Shown one piece after another: positions 1-6,869 of a stretch of 12,754 bases of DNA; positions within the stretch are counted from its first letter, which is position 1; each line of letters starts with the position of its first letter. The notes under the pieces were generated by a model that ran no database searches, had not been told where the DNA came from, and saw nothing but the letters and a program-made list of their open reading frames with translations. The stretch is from an uncultured Chloroflexota bacterium (lineage in GTDB: Bacteria > Chloroflexota > UBA4733): positions 1 to 12,754 of the forward strand of contig CALBSQ010000413.1 of the NCBI GenBank assembly GCA_937967325.1, read 5' to 3'. Made by a program: the position numbers and the translations under genes.

Positions 1-1239
1 CTCCGTCTGTTGACGGTCGCCAACACCGTCTCGCTTGCGGGAAGCCAGATGACGCTCGTGGCAGTGCCATGGTTTGTGCTCCAGGCGACTGGACGCCCCG
101 CTCTGGCGGGGACGGTAGGCGCTGCGATGTTCGTCTCGCGGTTTATGGTTGGGCTCCTGGCGGGACCCCTCGTCGATCGGCTGGGTCACCGACGGGCGAG
201 CGTCCTTGGCGACCTCCTGAGCGCGCTTGGTACGGCCGCGGTGCCATTGCTCTAACACTGGCTCGGGTTCTCGCTCGGGCCCATCGTCGCGGCGCTCATG
301 CTTACCGCGGGGCCCGAGATTGCCGTCATGAGCGCCCGTCGGTCGATGCTCCCCGAGTTGGCGCGTTCAGGTGGAGCGTCGCTGGAGCGAGTCAACGGCG
401 CCTATGAAGCCGCGCAGCAGGTCGCGCTCCTGACGGGGGCGCCGATTGGCGGCGGGCTGGTCGCATCGATAGGGGCGCAACATGTGTTCTGGGTCGACGC
501 GCTCTCGTTCGTCTTGTGTGCCTTATCCGTGGCTTGTCTCCGCATCTCTGTCCTGCCCCGACCGGGTCGCCCCACTCCGCAGCGTGAGTACCTTCAGGAG
601 CTGGTAGCCGGCTGGAGGTTTCTCCGCGCCGATTCCACGCTCCTGGCCCTTGCCTTGTCAGTAGCCCTTGTGAATGTTCTTGGGGGAGGGAGCGCGATGG
701 TGTTGTGGCCGTTGTACGCGAGGACAACGTTTGGCAGCGCACTAGGCTTCGGTGTGATGGTGGGCGCCATTGGTGCTGGCTCGCTGCTTGGCGCGGTGCT
801 GTTTGCACTGGTCGGGCGCCGACTGCCGCGACGATGGGTCTTGGTGGGGGCGATGGCGTTGCTGCCTGCCCAATACTGGATGATATGGGCGGGAGTAAGC
901 CTGCTGGTATTCACGATGATATTGCTCGTTGTGGGCATAGTAGTTGGCGCTCTGAACCCGTTAGGGGTGACCATCAGGCAAGAAAGGACCCCGTTCCAGC
1001 TACGGGGACGGGTGTTCAGTAGCTTTAGTGCGATCACCGGATCGACACCGGCGATCGGCTCTCTGCTCGCGGGGGCCACGGTGACGCGGCTCGGTCTAGC
1101 AAGTGCGGCGGCAGCGTTTGGACTCGCGGGTGCGGCGATCACGGTAGGAGTCGCCACGGTCCCGGCACTTCGCCGGCTTGATCTCGGATCCTCGGATTCG
1201 ACGCTCGTATCCAGACCGCCTAGGAACGAGCCTGGGTAG
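1..1239 (+). pseudogene. MFS transporter, 5'-truncated by the window edge and broken by an in-frame TAA
   Basis: Reading frame 1 is open from base 1 to the TAG at 1237-1239 except for a TAA at 253-255. Both sides of that stop read as one major facilitator protein of the macrolide/enterobactin-exporter type. The first part has TM1-2 and an MFS motif A (G-P-L-V-D-R-L-G-H-R-R, from base 163). The second part has about nine further hydrophobic segments and the LRGRVFSSFSA motif near base 1000 typical of this group. The family reads on through the TAA with a residue such as Tyr, so a TAC-to-TAA change is the simplest explanation. The native start lies upstream: the protein already begins inside TM1 and only a few residues seem missing. 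ATGs at 298 or 328 could start a product lacking TM1-2, which is unlikely to work. The family exports drugs or other small molecules by proton exchange; the substrate cannot be told. A sequencing error at one base remains possible. Confidence 0.85.
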
Positions 1240-1576
1240 GGGGGAGCGTCGGGGAAGCAGACGCCACATACCGCGCTCAGACCGATTACTTCCGGTACTC
1301 GGGCATTTGAGACGCGAACCTGCAGGGACGCCACCGCTCGTTTGGTCGGCTGCGGTTTCCAGGCAGGACTCGCGTCGGATCTCCTCGAACAACTCCACCG
1401 TCGCTCTCCTCCTGCGCATGCCGCCCCTCCCGCTGAGCCCGTTTGCTCCGCAGGGCAGGTGGCAACTGGACGGCAGGTGTGCCATTCCGGATCAACAGGC
1501 TGGGCCACACCGGACTAGGGAACGCACACTCGAGCCATGCCACAATAGCGATCAATAGTAGAAGGGAGAGCCGCCT
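1240..1576. other. Gene-poor gap between two broken genes
   Basis: No intact gene is convincing in these 337 bases. The only recognisable content is a short stretch on the minus strand (1369-1419) resembling the start of an IS21-type transposase, listed separately. The right end supplies the ribosome binding site (AGGGAG, about 1563-1568) of the peptidase gene. Open frames crossing the gap on the minus strand run antisense into the flanking genes and do not resemble proteins. Confidence 0.6.
1369..1419 (-). pseudogene. Possible 5' remnant of an IS21-family istA transposase gene
   Basis: Reading down from an ATG at 1417-1419, preceded by a GGGAGGGG-like ribosome binding site, gives MRRRRATVELFEEIRRE. 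From memory, this resembles the first residues of IS21-type IstA proteins, which run on with a Y-E-F/H-G stretch and a helix-turn-helix. Here the similarity stops abruptly at 1369 and the following codons look like no transposase. If the reading is right, this is a relic of an insertion or recombination event. Seventeen residues are too few to exclude chance. Confidence 0.35.
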
Positions 1577-3338
1577 GTGGATACCGCCCACGTGTCCGAC
1601 CAGATCGACTACGCCCGCTTCCTGCACGTTCGTAGCGCCTATGGACCGGCGTTCTCGCCGGATGGCCGGCGTGTCGCCTTCGTCTCCGACCTGATCGGCA
1701 TCGCACAGGGCTGGTCCGTCCCCATTGACGGCGGCTGGCCCGAGCGCCTGACCTTCACCGACGATCGGGTGGGCCTGATCAGCTACCAGCCGAACGGCGA
1801 ACACCTGCTCTTTGCCTGGGATACCGGCGGCGATGAGCGCCACCGGCTAGTGCTCGTGTCGCCGGACGGGAGTAGCAAGCCGCTCACCCGCGCGACGGAG
1901 GCGATGCACCCGTTTGGGGGCTGGTCGCCCGATGGTCGCTTCATCGCCTACGCAGCAAACGAGCGCCACCCGCGCGATCTGGACCTCTTGCTGCAGGACG
2001 TAACCACCGGCGAGGCGCGAACCGTGCTGCAGGCGGAAGGTCTGCGCCACGCCGGCCCGATCTCACCCGACGGGAATAGCCTGCTGTCCATCGAATCTCA
2101 CGGGTCGTTCGACGAGGATGTGCGGCTCGTCGATGTCGCCTCCGGAGAAACGCGGCTGCTCACACCGCACCAGGGCCCGGCGCGCTTCGGTGGGCCAGAG
2201 TGGTCGCCGGACGGGCGGACGCTCTACGTCTCGACCGACCTTGACGACGACTTCGTGCGGCTCTGTGCGCTCGACGTCCAGACGCTGAGCTGGCGCCACC
2301 TGGACGAAGGCGGCGCCGATGTCACTAACCATGCCCTCTCTCCCGATGGCCGGCGGCTGGCCTATGTGCTGAACATCGGGGGATATTCGCAACTAGTGCT
2401 GCTCGATCTCCCCTCTGGCAAGCGCCTTCCTGTGCCCTCGCTGCCGCGCGGCGTGATCTGTCGCGGCTCCGTCTCCGCCTGGCGCGACGAGCTGGTCTGG
2501 TCTCCGGATGGCCGGCTGCTCGCCTTCAGTCTAGTCAGCCCGAGCTCTACGCAGAATATCTGGTTAGTCGATTCCGCGCGGGGCTCCGCGCTCCAGCTCA
2601 CCTTTGCCACGCAGGCGGGCATTGCCGAAGGGCGGCTAGTCGAGCCCGAGACCGTCCACTACCCGACCTTCGACGGCCGGCAGATCCCGGCATTCTTGTA
2701 CGCACCAGCGGGGGCGCGCCCGGATGGGCAGCACGCCGCAGTCGTCGTGATCCACGGCGGCCCGGAGGGCCAGCTCGACCGGTTACGGCAAGGCCTACAG
2801 CCACCTGGACGACGTGGAGAAGCGACTGGACAGCGTTGCCGACGCCGACGCAGCCGCCGAGTGGCTGGCCAGAACCGGCTGGGCCGATGGGCGGCGCATC
2901 GCCTGCATGGGCGGCAGCTACGGTGGCTTTATGGTGCTCTCCTGCCTGACCGAGTACCCGGCGCGGTGGGCGGCAGGTGTCGATCTGTACGGGGTTGCCA
3001 ACTTCCTCACCTTCTTCGAGCACACGGCGCCCTGGCGGCGGGCGCATCGTGCCGCCGAGTACGGCAGCCCGGAGCGGGATCGCGCGCTGCTGGAGCGCAT
3101 CTCGCCGATCCATCGCGTCGACCGCATTCGCGCGCCGCTCTACGTCTTCCACGGCGCCAACGATCCCCGCGTGCCGATCGAAGAGACCGAACAGATCGTC
3201 GGCGCACTCCACACTCGCGGTGTGCCGGTGGAATACTTCCGATCCGAGGACGAGGGACATGGGATTACGCGCTTGACCAACCGGCTTGCCGTGTACCCAG
3301 CGATCGCAGCGTTCCTGGACAAGCATCTGGGTCGCTAG
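1577..3338 (+). pseudogene. S9-family serine peptidase (acylaminoacyl-peptidase type) with internal deletion and frameshift
   Basis: The gene starts at GTG 1577 with AGGGAG about 8 bases upstream. The first part (1577-2774, about 399 codons) is a beta-propeller with repeated SPDGR-type blades (FSPDGRRVAF, WSPDGRFIAY, WSPDGRTLYV, LSPDGRRLAY, WSPDGRLLAF). It then enters the alpha/beta-hydrolase domain and reaches the oxyanion-region motif HGGPEGQ at 2753-2773. The protein then continues one frame over from 2775 (STGYGKAYSHLDDVEKRLDSV) to the TAG at 3336-3338. This second part holds the whole catalytic triad: Ser in GGSYGG (2916-2918), Asp in GANDPRVP (3162-3164) and His in EDEGHG (3258-3260). 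In the family about 26 residues separate HGGPxxQ from STGYG; here none do, so about 77 bases (3n+2) appear lost. Staying in the first frame gives a 615-residue product ending at 3424 that lacks the triad. Intact members cleave peptides or acylated N-terminal residues, usually in the cytoplasm. Confidence 0.88.
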
Positions 3339-3345
3339 CGAGAGC

Positions 3346-3389
3346 CGCTCCCGAGGATGTGAGCACGTGGGCTACTATCCTCGGGAGCG
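3346..3389 (+). terminator. 13-bp perfect inverted repeat, stem-loop after the peptidase gene
   Basis: The arms CGCTCCCGAGGAT (3346-3358) and ATCCTCGGGAGCG (3377-3389) are exact reverse complements around an 18-base loop, beginning 7 bases after the peptidase stop codon. The stem is GC-rich but has no T-run after it, so it is not a textbook intrinsic terminator. It could end or protect the upstream transcript, or be an operator-like palindrome upstream of the RidA gene. Confidence 0.55.
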
Positions 3390-3494
3390 CTGGCGCTTCA
3401 GGGTCGGGGAGACAGACCAGATGACACTGGTGCTGAAGGAGATCCGGGTGACCTGTCAGTGTGGAAGAGAGTGCCGGGCACAGGAGGACATGCG

Positions 3495-3893
3495 ATGAAC
3501 GAGGAGAAGCAAATCGTTGAGGCGCCGGGTCTCTTCGACTCACGGCCCCGTGGCTACGCGCAGTGCGTGACCGCGGGCAACCTTGTTTTCGTGGCGGGTC
3601 AGGTGGGGCTGGATGAGCGAGCACAGGTGGTCTCGCCCGAGTTCGGCCCCCAGGCGCGGCTGGCACTGGAGAATGTCCGCACCGCCCTCGAAGCGGCCGG
3701 CACGGACCTGGCGCACATCACCGCCATGACGGTCCATTTGACCGATATGCGCAACCTCCCGGCGTTCGCGGCGGCCAAGCGGGAGGTCATGGGGGATGTC
3801 CTGGCGACGAGCACGGCCGTCGAGGTATCGAGGCTCGCGCTACCCGAATTGCTGGTCGAGGTCACGGCGATCGCGGTGCGACCAGGGCGCTAG
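3495..3893 (+). CDS. RidA family (YjgF/YER057c/UK114) protein, catalytic Arg replaced
   Basis: This is a 132-residue protein, normal for the family. The start is ATG 3495, with AGGAGG at 3482-3487 placed 7 bases upstream. RidA proteins are trimers with active sites between subunits; classical members hydrolyse reactive enamine/imine intermediates released by PLP enzymes such as threonine dehydratase. Visible family features are YAQCV (Tyr21), LVFVAGQVG (30-38), the NVRTALEAAG helix (60-69), VHLTDMRNLPAF (80-91) and the closing VEVTAIAV (121-128). Aligned by eye to E. coli RidA, the key Arg105 (in PARSCVEVARL) falls on Ser106 (in ATSTAVEVSRL), while the Glu120 position is kept as Glu122. The protein may therefore lack standard deaminase activity and belong to a non-canonical Rid subgroup. 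It stands alone: a stem-loop separates it from the broken peptidase gene and the next gene is convergent. Confidence 0.93.
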   Translation: MNEEKQIVEAPGLFDSRPRGYAQCVTAGNLVFVAGQVGLDERAQVVSPEFGPQARLALENVRTALEAAGTDLAHITAMTVHLTDMRNLPAFAAAKREVMGDVLATSTAVEVSRLALPELLVEVTAIAVRPGR

Positions 3894-3975
3894 AAGGAAT
3901 CCCCGGATCTTCATTGCTAGCGACGATGATGCCTGTCCTGAGCTTTCGTGGCCGGCCGATTCCATGGGCGTGGGA

Positions 3976-4560
3976 TCATTCGTCCTCAGACTCCAGCTCG
4001 TCCAGCAGATCCTGCAGCCGGAGCTGCAGCCCCGGCAGCACGTCGCTTCCATCGAGGAGGTCCTTGGCGGCGACACGCCGGATGCTGTCTTGGGTATAGA
4101 CCGTGGTGGCGCCCGTTTCCGGGTTGACGTACCACAGCAACTGGACTCCCGCTCGCAGCCAGTCGGCCACCTTCGCATCTACCATGCTGACCCGATCTGA
4201 TGGCGAAATGACTTCGACCACGAAGTCCGGAGCCGTTATGGTCGCCGCGGCGTCGATGTCCTTCGGGAAGCGGCCACGACGGTAGAAGGCCAGGTCCGCG
4301 CCCCGCGCGTGGTACTCACTTCCTTGAATCCGCACCATGCCTTCGCCGCAGACCACGTTCCCGAGGCGGCGCTCCCGTACAAAGCGTCGGAGGTACTCCA
4401 CCAGCGCCGCTTCCAGGAACCCGTGTCGAAGCGTTGTCACGTCCCACTCCACAATCTGCCCGTCCACCAGTTCGCGCAGCTTGCCATCGTCAGGGAACTG
4501 GTCCAGATCGTGGATCGTGTAGCGCCTCGTCGGCGCAGCGGGCGTGACCACGGCGTGCAT
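3976..4560 (-). CDS. Uma2-family (DUF820) restriction-endonuclease-fold protein
   Basis: The protein has up to 194 residues and the usual Uma2 layout: an N-terminal YTIHDLDQFPDDGKLRELVDGQIVE block (about 14-38), a HG..E..L helix, and the core ADLAFYRR ... PDFVVEVISPSDR (about 88-124). That core carries the acidic residues of a PD-(D/E)XK-like nuclease fold, followed by D-K-V-x-W-x-x-A-G-V-x-x-L-W-Y-V-x-P. Uma2 proteins are abundant in Cyanobacteria and Chloroflexota; their substrate and role are mostly unknown, and nuclease activity is inferred from fold. The start is uncertain. ATG 4560 has GAGAGG directly against it, which is too close, whereas GTG 4551 in the same frame (three residues shorter) has that site 9 bases upstream and may be the true start. 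The gene is convergent with the RidA gene, 82 bases away. Confidence 0.9.
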   Translation of the reverse strand: MHAVVTPAAPTRRYTIHDLDQFPDDGKLRELVDGQIVEWDVTTLRHGFLEAALVEYLRRFVRERRLGNVVCGEGMVRIQGSEYHARGADLAFYRRGRFPKDIDAAATITAPDFVVEVISPSDRVSMVDAKVADWLRAGVQLLWYVNPETGATTVYTQDSIRRVAAKDLLDGSDVLPGLQLRLQDLLDELESEDE

Positions 4561-4593
4561 CCTCTCTACTCCGGTGGCTAACAGTGGTTGACG

Positions 4594-4605
4594 GATGGTA
4601 CCATC
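4594..4605. promoter_or_regulatory. 12-bp perfect palindrome upstream of the Uma2-family gene
   Basis: GATGGTACCATC is fully self-complementary and lies 34 bases upstream of the ATG of the Uma2-family gene, between it and the small Cys-rich ORF. It could be an operator. No promoter boxes are clear around it, and an isolated 12-bp palindrome has modest weight. Confidence 0.3.
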
Positions 4606-4611
4606 GGTCGC

Positions 4612-4779
4612 TCAGCGGCTCGCCGCCAGCCGAGTGATAGCGGTAGCAAAAGCGATCCCGATGTCATCAACTTGAGCAACCGCCTGGTCGCAGATCCAGC
4701 TATCGCCGCGCTCCCGACAGGCATGTGAGCAGGTGGTGCAGCGGACAGACATGCTACCATTGCCCGCATGCGTTTGCAT
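4612..4779 (-). CDS. Possible small Cys-rich protein (55 aa)
   Basis: From ATG 4779 (GAGG 6 bases upstream) or the internal ATG at 4752, the frame encodes a short protein ending with a TGA-type stop near 4612. Its sequence contains C-T-T-C-S-H-A-C-R-E-R-G-D-S-W-I-C, that is C-x2-C-x3-C-x8-C, which could bind a metal. An amphipathic tail follows (DQAVAQVDDIGIAFATAITRL). I recognise no family. Points in favour are the Cys spacing, a protein-like composition with Asp/Ile/Val unlike neighbouring shadow frames, and its position 51 bases upstream of the Uma2-family gene on the same strand. The short length and lack of recognised homologues weigh against it. Confidence 0.35.
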   Translation of the reverse strand: MQTHAGNGSMSVRCTTCSHACRERGDSWICDQAVAQVDDIGIAFATAITRLAASR

Positions 4780-5079
4780 CAACTGCCTCGCTAGGCCCGT
4801 GGCGTTCTCGCGCCAGGGGCCGGCGCCTCGCAATAATTGATCGAGGGCTCCGTCTGACTGGCTGAGCCCTGGCGATTGCGCCGGGCGCTTGTTGCTGCCC
4901 GGTCCCCGCGAGATCGCTTTCTGTCGCCCTCGCGGCGTCGGCTCACCGGTTTGGGCATTCTCCCTAGCGTCGTCAACGGCGTTCGCTCGTCCCGCCCGGC
5001 GCGCGGTGCGGCCAGCCGAGCCCATCGTGACCACTCTTCCTCGCTCCTACGATTGCTTGCTTCTGGAAAGGAATGCCTC
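4780..5079. other. 300 bases upstream of the ABC operon with no recognisable gene
   Basis: Open frames exist on both strands because of the high GC, but their translations are Arg/Pro/Ser-rich and resemble no protein. A 7-bp inverted repeat (AGGGCTC 4844-4850, GAGCCCT 4864-4870, loop 13) could form a weak hairpin. The right end carries AAAGGA at 5067-5072, the ribosome binding site of the ABC ATPase gene. The promoter of the ABC operon probably lies here, but I see no clear -35/-10 pair. Confidence 0.5.
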
Positions 5080-6078
5080 ATGAATCGACCGGAAATCAGC
5101 GTACACGGGCTAACGAAGAGCTACCGCGTGCCTGAGCGCGGCGCCGGGCTGAAGGCCACGCTCGGCAGCCTGGTGCAACGGACCTACCGCCAGGTCGAGG
5201 CGGTGCAGGACGTCACCTTCTCTATCGAGGCTGGCGAGATCGTCGGCTTCCTCGGCCCGAATGGCGCCGGCAAGACGACCACGCTCAAGCTGCTGGCCGG
5301 GCTGCTGCATCCAACTTCGGGGTGCGCCAGCGTCGCCGGCTTCGTTCCTTGGCGTCGCGAGCCGGCCTTCCTTCGGCGCATCAGCATGGTCCTGGGCAAC
5401 AAGAGTCAAATGCTCTGGGCGATCCCACCACTGGATACCTTCCGCGTGCTCGGCGAGATCTACGGCGTGCCGCCCGCCCAGTTACGAACGACGCTGGATG
5501 AGCTGATCACCCTGCTGGACCTGACCGCGCTCGTGACCAAACCCGTGAGAACGCTCTCGCTGGGTGAGCGCATGAAGTGTGAGCTGGTTTGCGCTCTGCT
5601 CTACCGCCCGAGTGTGCTGTTCCTCGACGAGCCGACGCTCGGGCTAGACGTCACCATGCAGGCGCGACTACGCGTATTCATCGCCGACTACAATCGACGC
5701 GCCAGCGCCACCATCCTCCTCACCAGCCACACCCTGGCCGACATCATGGCGCTGTGCTCACGGGTCCTGTTCATCCACGACGGGCGTCTTCGCTATGACG
5801 GGGACCTGCGGACGCTGGCACGGCGACTCGCTCCTTTCAAGTTTATCGACCTCATGTTGTACGGTGACGATCCCGCGACCGGCGACGACGCTGTGCTCCC
5901 GCCGGGCGCATCCGTTGTCGCCTCGTCGCACGGACACCTGCGAGTTCGCGCCGAGCGCGCCGCGGCGCCCGCGATTGCCGCTCACTTGTTACAGACCCTC
6001 CCCGTCGAGGATCTGACGGTGGAGGACCCGCCGATCGAGACGATCGTCGATCAGCTCTATCGCGGAGGCCCGAGATGA
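5080..6078 (+). CDS. ABC transporter ATP-binding protein (COG4586 type)
   Basis: This 332-residue ATPase energises the two membrane proteins that follow. The start is ATG 5080, with AAAGGA 7 bases upstream; the open frame extends further left but that part is not protein-like. Visible motifs are Walker A GPNGAGKTT (59-67), the Q-loop Gln110 in VLGNKSQMLWAIP, the signature LSLGERMK (159-166), Walker B VLFLDEPTLGLD (179-190) and the switch His217 in TSHTLAD. The signature reads LSLGE instead of LSGGQ, and a basic insert (about 14-38) precedes the first core strand. Both are, as far as I recall, typical of the COG4586 group and not signs of decay. A C-terminal extension of about 80 residues follows the nucleotide-binding domain. 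The gene overlaps the next by ATGA (6075-6078), so translation is probably coupled. The substrate is unknown; the ABC-2-type partners suggest export. Confidence 0.95.
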   Translation: MNRPEISVHGLTKSYRVPERGAGLKATLGSLVQRTYRQVEAVQDVTFSIEAGEIVGFLGPNGAGKTTTLKLLAGLLHPTSGCASVAGFVPWRREPAFLRRISMVLGNKSQMLWAIPPLDTFRVLGEIYGVPPAQLRTTLDELITLLDLTALVTKPVRTLSLGERMKCELVCALLYRPSVLFLDEPTLGLDVTMQARLRVFIADYNRRASATILLTSHTLADIMALCSRVLFIHDGRLRYDGDLRTLARRLAPFKFIDLMLYGDDPATGDDAVLPPGASVVASSHGHLRVRAERAAAPAIAAHLLQTLPVEDLTVEDPPIETIVDQLYRGGPR

Positions 6079-6866
6079 ATCTGCGAGCGGGTTGGGCGCT
6101 GATCGGGACGACCTGGACGATGCGGCTGCAAACACGCGGCCTCTTCTTCATCGAGGCCCTGAGCTGGATGGTCGCGCCCCTGGCTTTCCTGTTCGTCTGG
6201 GTAACGGCGGCAGGTAGCGGCACGGTCGGCGGGTTCAGTCGCGGTGAATTCGTCGCCTATTATCTGTTGCTGATCGTCATCGCCCAGGTCACCAACGTCC
6301 AGCACGAGTGGACGGTCGGTGATGCGATCGCCTCGGGTGACCTCAACCGGTTGCTCCTCCGACCGATGGCGCCGGTGCTGGATGTGCTTGCCCAGGACGT
6401 GGCAGCCGTCACCGTGACGTTACTCTTCGCCTTCCCGGTCGGAGCCGTGCTGGCGCTCCTGCTGCGCCCTGAGCTGCACCCGACGCCATCGGACGTCATC
6501 CTCTTCTTCCCTGCCTTGACGCTGGCCTGGGCGCTGCGCTTCTGCTGGAGCTACGCGCTGGCGTCGCTGGCCTTCTGGACCAGCCGGGCCGGCGGCCTGT
6601 TCAGTCTGCATGCCGCGCTGCTCTTCCTCCTGGCCGGCCAGGTCGCGCCGGTGGCGCTCCTGCCAAAACCGCTGCGCGCGGTGGCCATCTTGCTGCCCTT
6701 CCGCTATATGCTGGGCTTCCCCGTGGAGGTTCTGTCCGGCCACCTGGACGCGACGGGGATTGCGCGCGGCCTCGCCTGGCAGCTCGGCTGGCTGATCGTC
6801 TGTCTCGCGCTGGCGCGCCTGCTGTGGCGCCTGGGCGTGCGCCGCTACACGGCGTGGGGAGGATAA
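6075..6866 (+). CDS. ABC-2-type permease, first membrane subunit (COG4587 type)
   Basis: This 263-residue membrane protein starts at the ATG that overlaps the stop of the ATPase gene. I count about six hydrophobic segments, near residues 22-46, 60-78, 105-130, 140-166, 172-206 and 233-253. A short basic N-terminus with MRLQTRG leads into the first. The motif D-L-N-R-L-L-L-R-P after segment 2 (about 89-97) is shared with the second permease (FTLLRPVN) and is characteristic of this transporter group. With the next gene it should form the transmembrane pathway of a heterodimeric exporter. The family is uncharacterised in substrate, so no drug, polysaccharide or lipid role can be assigned from sequence. 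Confidence 0.9.
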   Translation: MNLRAGWALIGTTWTMRLQTRGLFFIEALSWMVAPLAFLFVWVTAAGSGTVGGFSRGEFVAYYLLLIVIAQVTNVQHEWTVGDAIASGDLNRLLLRPMAPVLDVLAQDVAAVTVTLLFAFPVGAVLALLLRPELHPTPSDVILFFPALTLAWALRFCWSYALASLAFWTSRAGGLFSLHAALLFLLAGQVAPVALLPKPLRAVAILLPFRYMLGFPVEVLSGHLDATGIARGLAWQLGWLIVCLALARLLWRLGVRRYTAWGG

Positions 6867-6869
6867 GGC

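Noticed and set aside
253..297. Programmed readthrough or recoding of the TAA in the MFS gene
   Set aside because: No recoding context is visible and a simple nonsense mutation or base error explains it; transporters of this type are not known to be recoded.
594..1508. 304-codon open frame on the minus strand across the MFS gene
   Set aside because: Antisense shadow of a high-GC gene; translation is Pro/Ser/Thr/Arg-rich with no domain.
2775..3424. Continuation of the peptidase's first reading frame to 3424 as part of a 615-residue protein
   Set aside because: After 2774 the translation becomes Arg/Pro-rich with no family similarity, while the correct catalytic domain is in another frame over the same bases.
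4844..4870. 7-bp inverted repeat as an intrinsic terminator or riboswitch upstream of the ABC operon
   Set aside because: Short stem, 13-base loop, no T-run and no conserved riboswitch core; such repeats are common at this GC content.
4876..5079. N-terminal extension of the ABC ATPase
   Set aside because: Arg/Ser-rich translation unlike ABC proteins; the ATG at 5080 has a good ribosome binding site.
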